NCBI GenBank assembly: GCA_029204225.1 | Contig: CM055101.1 | Span: 59,130,094-59,194,093, forward strand | Origin: Diphasiastrum complanatum | Taxonomy: Eukaryota > Streptophyta > Lycopodiopsida > Lycopodiales > Lycopodiaceae | Direction of reading: 5' to 3' | Length of the DNA: 64,000 nt | In this document: piece after piece, positions 56,210-64,000 of the stretch | Numbering within the stretch: position 1 is the first letter of the stretch | Layout: every line of letters begins with the position of its first letter | The notes under the pieces: generated by a model | What the model was told of the DNA's origin: nothing | The model's database searches: none | The model's input: only the letters and a program-made list of their open reading frames with translations | Position numbers and translations under genes: made by a program

Positions 56210-58643
56210 TTTGCGTCTAATATTGCTTCTACTAGTACTTTTACATTTATGAGGAATTCAGGTTCTGTTTTGCAAGTTTCTGATTTTCAACCCATTGAAT
56301 GGGTGATTGATAGTGGTGCTACTCGTCATATGACTTCTCGCAAAGAAGCATTCACTAAATTAGTGACAGTGCAAAATGGAAGCAAGGTACAATGTGCGAA
56401 TAATGCATCTTATTCTATTCATGGAATTGGAATTGTAGTCATCATTCTGCCTAATGGTGAAGAAAAGTGTATTAAGAATGTGCTTTATGTTCCGGGAATT
56501 AAGAAGAATCTTCTTTCAGTTTTAACTATGTTGAAGCAAGGACTAGCTGTTGTTCAAAGAAGATAAATGTCTTGTCAAGGATCCTAAAATATCTCTCTTG
56601 ATTATTGTTTTGGGAACAAAACATGCTAGCTTATTCATTATGGATACCTATGAGCAACGAATTGCCTCTATATGTCTTGTTGCTTCTACATCACAATCAT
56701 TGGAGTTTCTGAATTGTGGCACGCAAGGTTTGGACATCTTAACTTTTCAAGTTTGAAGAAGCTGAAGACATTTAATATGGTAGAAGATTTTCCTACTATT
56801 GAGCATCCGGAAGGGCGCATATGCGAGGGGTGCATACTTGGAAAGTTTCAAAGGAAGACTTTTTCAATTGATGGAACTATAAGGGTTCTTGATAAATTTG
56901 ATTTGGTTCATAGTGATGTTTGTGGTCCAATCCATTGGAAAGTGCATCTACATGGATCTATCCTATGAAGGCTAAATCGGAAGTTTTTCAACATCTCAAA
57001 GATTTTCTAGCAATGGTGTTGGCTATAGTAGTGAGAGCAAAGGCTATAGGCTGTTAAATTTGAGCACTAACAAGATTATTGTTAGTCGTGATGTGCATTT
57101 TGATGAAAAGAATTCATTAGATGTGGCCACAACTCATATCTTAAAGGGGGATTGCCCACATAGTGTGAATGTTGAAGTTTTTTCAGATTTGGGACCATCT
57201 TCTATTGCTGGAGATAAGGGGCAGCAATCAACCAGTTCGTTCGACCTGCCCAACACCTCATCAAGTTTAGAACTTAATGTTCATCAAGAACCGCCCATTG
57301 TTGTTCGTAAGAATTGTTGGACAACAAGGACCAGTTTTGGAAGATCTTAAAAGCCAAGTGCAGTCTTGGAAGATCTTGGACAACAAATTGCAAGAAGAGA
57401 CATGGTTGTTGGACAGCCCAAAACAGTCCCACGGTGGCTGTTGTCAACTTTGCGAGACAACAAAGTAAGTTCATTTTATGATGGAAAGACACGTGACTCT
57501 ACCAAATCAGTGGACGTGATGCAAGATGAGTATGACTCACTCATGAAGAACTAGATTTGGGTTCTTGTTGATCTTCCTACATGGGAAGAAGGCAATTGGT
57601 TCTAAATGGGTATAAAAAATCAAGTATAAGGCAAATGGTACCATTGAAAGGTACAAGGCAAGGCTTGTTGCCAAAGGCTATGCTCAGCAAAAGAGGGTTG
57701 ATTATGAGGAGACTTTTTCTCCTACTGCTCAGATGACTACCGTGAGGGTAGTAACCTCTTTGGCCCATTTTGGTTGGCGTTTGCGGCAACTTGACATAAA
57801 GACAACATTCCTCAATGGTGATCTCAATGAGGAAGTATACCTTCAACAACCTGCTGATTTTTTGGTTGAAGGCCAAGAAGATAAAGTTTATCTTCTCAAG
57901 AAGGCACTTTATGGACTGAAGCAAGCCCCGAGGATGTGGTATCAAAAGATACATGCCTATTTTTGTGATCTTGGATTTACTAATAGTCCTAGTACTCTTT
58001 ATGTTAAGCATACTTCAGATTATATCATCATTATTTTGCTTTATATTGATGATATTATTATAATGGGAAATACTTGATCTTGGTGTGGTTTTTGAAACCT
58101 CAGATTTAGGCCTATTGCACTTTTATCTTGGTCTCGATTTGTACAAGAAGGGGCTAGAATTTTCATCTCTCAAGAACGCTACATTGGGTAGATTTTGAAA
58201 CGATTCAAGATAGAAGATTGTAAGCCGGTTCCTACACCTATGGAATAGGCCTGAGATTAAGTAATCAAGGTGGTGGTGAACCATTTGATACTACTTCATA
58301 ATGTCAAGCTATTGGCTGTCTCATTTACCTATGTAATTCAAAACTGGACAATTCTTATAGTGTCTCACTCATGAGTCAAGTCATGCATGCCCCGATGACA
58401 TCACATTGGTCGAAAGCATTGAAGAGGATCTTTCGATACCTTCAAGGAACAAGAAGTCATGGACTGGTTTTTCCTGCTTGTGATGATGCATGTTTGGTTG
58501 GTTTTAGTGACTCGGAGTGGGGTGGAGATCAAGGTAGATGCTCTACAAGTGGACTTTGCAACCCACTGTTGCTACTTCTTCTAGTGAGGCAGAATATTGA
58601 GCAATATTTTCAGCCACAACAAAGTGTTTATGACTGGACATAA
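56210..58643 (+). pseudogene. Copia A copy 3 polyprotein remnants
   Basis: Protease: WVIDSGATRHMT, with catalytic Asp kept. NVLYVPGIKKNLLSVL, ELWHARFGHLNFSSLKK and CEGCILGKFQRKTF give the pre-integrase domain, ending SDVCGPIHWK. The integrase core is then deleted. KIIVSRDVHFDEKNS and the spacer follow (57060-57540). RT lies at about 57590-58077 (ARLVAKGYAQQKRVDYEETF, TTFLNGDLNEEVYLQQPADF, KALYGLKQAPRMWYQ and the catalytic LLYIDDIII). RNase H lies at about 58371-58643 (KRIFRYLQGTRSHGL, GFSDSEWGGDQGRCSTSG). Frame breaks between blocks make it inactive. Confidence 0.92.
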
Positions 58644-58689
58644 GGATGATTGAAGTACTCTCTTTTTTCAAACAAGAACTTCTATTCAA

Positions 58690-59393
58690 TGTTTTAGGTA
58701 ATGACTCATATAATAATGATTCTTCCTCACTATCATTCACAATGACATCATTCAAAGTACATCCTACTTTGAACTCTTCACGTACTTATCGTCTTCTTGA
58801 CTTGTGACTATCTCCCTCACCAAGTCTCATGATAGAACCATTTGATCTACTCTCTTTATGAATACATGTGACTCCACTTGCTACAAAAATGACCTTCTTG
58901 GACTCATCACAAAAGAATGTAGAAGAACCACCTTCATGCATGCACCTAGCAACAACTTTTTCCATATGATCAAAGAAATCATTAGCAACAATATTTTCCA
59001 AGGAAGAACCTTCACCACCTCCATTGATGAAGTTAGCTCCTTCCTTACCTTTTTCATTCTTGCACTTTCCAGAAGAACCATCATTATCCTCATGGCTGGC
59101 CAAGTTAGCACAAAGATGAACATCTCCAAGAAGCATATTAGATCTTGACCTAGATCTAGCATAAGAAAGCTTGTTAGACTTTGCATAAGATCCACCAATC
59201 TTATTGATGCTAAAAGGTAGCTTTGGAAAGTTGAGACCAATATCCTTTTCCATTCCATCCTTTTTGTTAGCCATAACAAAAGCATCAAGGTTGAAAAGTC
59301 TACCTTGTCTATTTCCCTGGCAACCAAGATTTCTTCTTTTGTAATGAAACAAACATCACCACCAAACTTTACCATGTATCCTTTCTCTATCAA
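58690..59393 (-). pseudogene. Antisense copia fragment (pre-integrase region)
   Basis: On the minus strand MIEKGYMVKFGGDVCFITKE, then GRLFNLDAFVMANKK after a frameshift, resemble the GAG-pre-integrase region (compare GRLFKLDAYVDANV in copia B). The remaining 188-codon frame is lysine/glycine/serine-rich and unrecognised. It is joined tail-to-tail with copia A copy 3. Confidence 0.6.
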
Positions 59394-59489
59394 CGATCGT
59401 TATACAATTGCGGCCTAAGTTCATAAATCTCTATCATCTCTTGCATTGAGAATCAATGCTTGTGCGGTTTTGATAAACTACTCAAATCC
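59394..59489. other. Short linker
   Basis: Nothing is recognised between the copia fragment and the next repeat. Confidence 0.3.
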
Positions 59490-60030
59490 CAATCTTAGGA
59501 AGGGGCGTAACCCTTAGTTTTCTCTTGTTAAAGATGAGGTCTTAGTTTTTGCTTGATAGAGAAGAGTACCTATATCTCTTAGGGAGCGAATATGAGGTGA
59601 TGTTCTAAAATAGTACATGATCATAAAGTTTGGGTGCTCTAATTTAAATGTTCAAACTAGATTCAAGTCACATATTCTTCTTTCATGTGAGAAATAAAGA
59701 GAGATTGAACTAGCTCTTGTATTATGTTTAATAAATTAGTGTTGTGGATGTTAATATTAGATTATATTGTGCTTCTACATTGTGAACATGAAAGAGTTGA
59801 ATACTACTAAGTAAATATTTAATCCTAGAAAGGGGTGTAGTCCTTATTGTTCTGGTATTAATTTAAAAGGCGAGGTACTAATTTTCCCTTAATCTGTATT
59901 ATATATATATGCCATAGAGACGGATATGAGGTGACATTCTAAAATAGGACATTTTCGTAAGGTTTGGGTGTTTTAATTTAAAGGTTAAACTCTGAATTTA
60001 ATTTGCACGAGATAGACAAAGAGAGATTCA
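59490..60030. repeat. Diverged tandem duplication, about 329-bp period
   Basis: AGGAAGGGGCGTAACCCTTA at 59498 recurs as AGAAAGGGGTGTAGTCCTTA at about 59827. Both continue with AT-rich sequence, GAGGTGA.(A/G)TTCTAAAATAG and a GTTTGGGTG block. The copies are old. Confidence 0.7.
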
Positions 60031-61160
60031 ATGCTACAATATATATCAATGTATCAAATAGAAATGTTGTTTATTTTTAATATATTCATGACTCATTTTT
60101 GGGATTATATGGCTCAATAGAAAATGACTCGTCATTCTTCACACGTCACTCAAAAAATGCTTGTTAATTGAAACAATGTCACCATACTTTTGGTAGTATT
60201 ATTTTTGAAAAGACTATTTCACAATCCATTAATATTTAACAGTTATAAATTCGTCGAAATGTTATGGATTTTGTTTATTGAATGATTTTGTAGTATTTTA
60301 TATTCATAAAAAATTCACAAACTTGTCAAATTGTAACACTATCATAAATCTCCATTGGCACTTTCATGTGAGTAAAAAAATCCACAAACTCGTCAAATTT
60401 GGATGCTATTATAATCTTGGTAGGATTCCGACGACCATGTCATATAAAAATTTGTCGAAATATGACATTTGTATCAAAAGGCTAATGTGTGAGACTGGTT
60501 TCCAATAGTCAAATGTCTCTATTTGTCAAAATTTAACAAGTTTTTGCTCAATGAGAATCCAACGACCTTGTTTTGATGGATTTTTTTTGATGGTTATGAT
60601 GATTACAAAAAAAATTAGCCATTATTGTTATAAAGGGCACTTTAGTGTATAAAATTAGCCACCATGGTTGAAACCTTTTGAAAAGAATCGCTCTTTGGTT
60701 AGAAAATAATGTTTCATCATCAAGAACTTCACTTTAGGAATACATTTCCAAGTGTTAAAATTTGTGATACATGAGGACTTTGACTTTCTTTTGAAGGGTT
60801 GTTAGAAATTTTCTATAAAGGTTGCTAGTTGCCTAGGAGATGAATTAGTGTGAGAACTTGGGCCCAACCCAATAAATGGTTGCCACATGGCGATTATTTA
60901 TTGGCTCAAAATGGTTCGCGAGGATACACATACTCCAACAATAGCCTCACAAGTGTCGGATTGTTTGTACCATGAAAGTGCAAACATGTGTGAAAGATGA
61001 CTACTTGTCTACACTTGATCTTTACGATATGTGATTCATTCACATATCCTTGCCTTCTAGACAGAGGCCTAGTCACATGTAAGTTGGGGAGGCTTCTCCA
61101 TGAAATTGGTGAGCAAGTCACCAAGCCACATGACGAACACTAGCACAATAAAATTGAATA

Positions 61161-61162
<2 letters not shown>
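60031..61162. other. Intergenic AT-rich sequence
   Basis: CACAAACT(T/C)GTCAAAT occurs twice near 60315 and 60383. No gene or element is otherwise recognised. Confidence 0.35.
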
Positions 61163-61215
<53 letters not shown>

Positions 61216-61231
61216 GAGCGAGCGAGAGCGA
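61163..61231. repeat. (GA)n microsatellite
   Basis: Pure GA to about 61210, then GAGCGAGC variants. Confidence 0.95.
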
Positions 61232-61629
61232 GCTTCCAAGTGGTGAATTGAAATGTAATTTTGCCCACATGCGTTTTCCCTACGTCCTCATCCATGATCT
61301 ACTCAGCCTTCCAGGGTACATAGCGACTACATTTGTCATCCAATCTTTGGAAAATTGTCCGCTTGTCCATAGATTGTCTCCAAAGAATCCTGTGGATTCA
61401 TTCATGATCACAGTGACTAGTCTCGTAAACGACTTAGATTTCCTATAAACTATGGTTGCAGCTCATCCAGGTGCTCCACGCTCATATTGGAACTGCGAAT
61501 TTCCTCATCCCCGGATGAGCTATGCGAATTCACGCTCATCCCCGATGAGATCTTGATGAAGTCAAAAGAATGTATGTTTTTCTCCATGTGGACAGTTTAA
61601 GAGAGATGACCATCAAGTTTATGGACTAG

Positions 61630-61655
61630 GTAGCGGGCATGAGCAGGCCCGCTAC
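61630..61655. promoter_or_regulatory. Perfect 9-bp inverted repeat upstream of HYPK
   Basis: GTAGCGGGC and GCCCGCTAC are separated by 8 bases, about 270 bp before the HYPK start codon. It could be a binding site or a repeat remnant. Confidence 0.45.
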
Positions 61656-61743
61656 CGTGTGTAGCAAGCTTGTTCCGGGCGTAATTTGCCCTTCATTTGC
61701 CCTTCAGTTGACAGGCTGTTACACTACGGCTCTGAATACAGAT

Positions 61744-61876
61744 CCAATGAAAACGTGCCACCTGTCCGCTATCGGCCCAAACGCAAATAACTACTTTATT
61801 AAGAACACTTGCCTTTGTAGATGCGGTCTTTGCCTTTTAAATGTAAGGCTTTCATTCCCTTTAAGGGGCAGGCCCA
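61744..61876 (+). promoter_or_regulatory. HYPK proximal promoter motifs
   Basis: CCAAT at 61744 and two GGCCCA motifs at 61774 and 61871 (TGGGCC on the other strand; site II-type elements frequent before plant translation-related genes). No clear TATA box is seen. A (GA)8 stretch at 61905-61921 directly abuts the start codon. Confidence 0.45.
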
Positions 61877-61921
61877 GAGGTGTGTGGAAGCGCTTCTTGG
61901 TTTTGAGAGAGAGAGAGAGAG

Positions 61922-62772
61922 ATGGCGGACGAAGAGCGCGAAGCATCTGCGTCAGCAGCAGGGGGAGGAGGAGGAGGGCGAGGGACAGACTCCAAGGATC
62001 TGCAACAGCAGTCCAAAGCTCTTGATTCTCTCACTGACCATGTTGAAGATCGTCAGCTCGACTCATCTCGTGTTCAACAGGTCTTCTTCTCTTACTACTT
62101 GCCCTTCCTTGTTGCCACCCACCAAATCACTCAATAGATTGAGATGCCTACTCTGTTTTTATTGATGGAAGCGCCCAATTGACAATCCATCTCTGGATGA
62201 TCGGCTTCTTTTTACGGTTGAATCAAAGATAAAAATAAAAGGGTGCTTGTGGGCATTTCAAGTGTTTCTCATGCGAATTTAACGTTCGGTTTATGTTCAA
62301 ACAATACTTTGAAATGACAGACATATGGTTTGTGTGCCGCAGGCTATAGCATCCATCGCTGCATCTTCCGAGGCTGATAGAAATGCCCAGCGATTGAAGT
62401 TAGTACCCGCATTTATGTTCAACAGTGATGTGATTTTTTTAGCCCAAAATACAGCAGAGTAGATTTAATTCTTGAAATGAAACAGGTTTGAGCATTTGTG
62501 TTGGGTTACATATGCAGAGACAAAGAGCTTGCTGCTGTGAAAATCAACCAAGCCGATGTAGATGTTATTGCCAATGAGCTGGAGGTTAGGTTTTGATTGT
62601 GAATGGTTTGGTTTTTATTTTTCAACTCAAGCAGAAATTATTGTGCGCTTGAGCTTGTTAAGGGTGTTAATGTTGTGCCACTGGGAAACAGTTAGACAAG
62701 AAGATTGCAGAGAGGATGCTGCGGGAGCACAAGGGTGATGCTGTAGCTGCAATACGCTCATTTCTTCAATGA
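61922..62772 (+). CDS. HYPK: HYPK-like protein (NatA-associated, UBA-like)
   Basis: Four exons with GT-AG borders: 61922-62080, 62343-62398, 62518-62584 and 62692-62772. They join to an uninterrupted 120-residue protein. The start is the first ATG, right after a GA repeat. The N-terminus is short, acidic and glycine-rich. LDSLTDHVEDRQLDSSRVQQ begins the conserved helix, and ELAAVKINQADVDVIANELE followed by LDKKIAERMLREHKGDAVAA forms the three-helix UBA-like end. These are hallmarks of Huntingtin-interacting protein K. In plants and animals HYPK binds the ribosomal N-terminal acetyltransferase NatA (NAA10/NAA15) and tunes its activity and stability. Length matches plant homologues (about 115-120). 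All conserved blocks and splice sites look intact. Confidence 0.95.
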
Positions 62773-63554
62773 AGATGGATCTGTCACCATGTTAGTAGCT
62801 CTTTGACTGCTATTACTTTTTAGTTTTCTTATGAAAATTATGCGTGCCAACAGATTATGCTGTTAAGCCCATGGGTTTTGCAGCTTAATGGAGGGAATAA
62901 GGCAATTATTGCATATAGAAATATCATCGACATAAATTTTGCATATAATGCTTTCTGGAATGAATTAAAAGATTTTCCTAGTTCTTTGCTTGTTGATATA
63001 TATTGTGTATTCTTGTTGCTTTTAGGACTTCATGTATGTAGCGCGTGCAGTCTTGTTGGATACCAAAATTATCCCTAGTATTTTCTTATGTAAGCTTTTT
63101 ATGCTGATGATGATATCACATCTAGCTCATGCTATGCTGCGGGCCATGCAATTCTTTCTCTAAGTTGTGTGGGGGAGTTTATAGTCAGCCTGACCAAGTT
63201 TGAACTGTTGAAGTGTTTTAGGATTTTTGTTTTTTGGTTTTATTCCCGACCTTTTGTTACGGCATATATAACCAATGATCACATACCTTACAATCCTTTC
63301 TTTGAATCTATCTCTTTAATTTACAGACCATTTTCCATTTTAAAGATTTTTTTAATGCAACTATTGATGCTTCAATTGTTTGCTAGCTGAATCTCATCTT
63401 GTAACTCATTAAGCTGTAACAACTTCCCAATCATTTTTTTCTTTCCGCTTTTGTTGATCCCTTTTGAATACCGTTCATCTCTGATAGTTGATCTCTTTTG
63501 AGGACCATTCATCTCGGGTAGTTTATATGCTTTTGTGTTGTGTTTCTAAGTTTC

Positions 63555-63558
<4 letters not shown>
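62773..63558 (+). other. HYPK 3' region and downstream flank
   Basis: The 3' UTR must begin here. No further coding exon is recognised. T-rich stretches and short open frames have no recognisable content. Confidence 0.4.

Positions 63559-63620
<62 letters not shown>
63559..63620. repeat. (GA)n microsatellite
   Basis: About 62 bp of pure GA, about 790 bp after the HYPK stop codon. Confidence 0.95.
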
Positions 63621-63622
<2 letters not shown>

Positions 63623-64000
63623 TTAGCTCAATGTGATTTTTGGCAATTGCTGCAGAATGAATAAGTCAGAGGCATTTGTACAGTTCTTTTCTGTCCCTGG
63701 AATTTCAGCAGTTCTTCCATTTTGATCTAGTTTTATCCTTTGCCGTGGCAGATAGAGTATGACTGTATTGAAGCTATCTCAGGCCTTTGTGGGAAAGGCT
63801 GTTCTGATTCTCGGGCTGCAACAGATTTTTAGATGCTATTTCTCTCAATGAGTTCTTACAGAGCAACTGCAAGCTACCTCGGCAAAAGTTGAAATTCCGA
63901 AGGACATGATCTACAATGTTTTCTCCTACATGGGGAAGTTTTGTTGGGCATTTTATTTGACAGCTGATAATAAAAAGTATTATGTGCTGGAAATAAGTTG
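63621..64000. other. Right edge, nothing recognised
   Basis: No gene or element is identified before the window ends. Confidence 0.35.

Noticed and set aside
61922-62137. HYPK as a 71-codon single-exon gene (reading through the first donor)
   Set aside because: Reading past 62080 loses the conserved domain; splicing at GT-AG borders restores the whole HYPK sequence.

Overview
Plant nuclear DNA, about 63% A+T, with three recognisable host genes set in decayed transposable elements. The host genes are a CCCH zinc-finger/WD40 gene with nine coding exons (13920-39426, +), a one-exon gene for a small secreted Gnk2/DUF26 protein (50355-50741, -), and a four-exon HYPK homologue (61922-62772, +). 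Single-domain secreted Gnk2 proteins are best known from gymnosperms, ferns and lycophytes. Together with multi-kilobase introns full of retrotransposons, this points to a large-genome gymnosperm or a similarly repeat-rich non-angiosperm. That placement is inference; nothing in the window fixes the species.

Layout. 1-10.9 kb: Ty1/copia gag-protease-integrase wreckage, a Ty3/gypsy gag-RT element with a tRNA-Asp primer site, a TRIM-like miniature LTR element, tandem duplications and an antisense copia scrap. 11-12.8 kb: a 72-bp tandem array and a GC-rich short element with inverted ends. 12.9-39.9 kb: the CCCH/WD40 gene. Its splice junctions join into an uninterrupted 449-residue frame. Intron 1 holds an antisense copia LTR plus leader. 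Intron 2 (12.0 kb) holds a head-to-tail cluster of LINE copies and a complete but non-autonomous copia element with a perfect target-site duplication. Intron 6 (7.7 kb) holds an antisense hAT transposase remnant and a copia element broken by a 5'-truncated LINE. 40-50 kb: a palindrome-rich short element, a tRNA-like SINE head and an antisense copia element with its 3' LTR. 50.3-50.9 kb: the Gnk2-like gene. 51-59.4 kb: AT-rich sequence, a second LTR of the antisense family in sense orientation, another copia element and an antisense scrap. 61-64 kb: HYPK with its promoter and downstream sequence.

The three host genes are functionally unrelated: a putative RNA-binding scaffold, an extracellular cysteine-rich protein, and a partner of the ribosome-associated NatA acetyltransferase. 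The most unusual material is in the mobile DNA. (1) LINE copies lie head to tail, each new head starting at the pyrimidine tract that ends the previous copy, and the 3' ends share a small hairpin. (2) A copia family has one member with about 98% identical LTRs and a 387-codon open frame but no protease, integrase or reverse transcriptase; its leaders and LTRs repeat a GGCGCC palindrome. (3) The Gnk2-like protein has lost all three known mannose-contact residues and gained a seventh cysteine.
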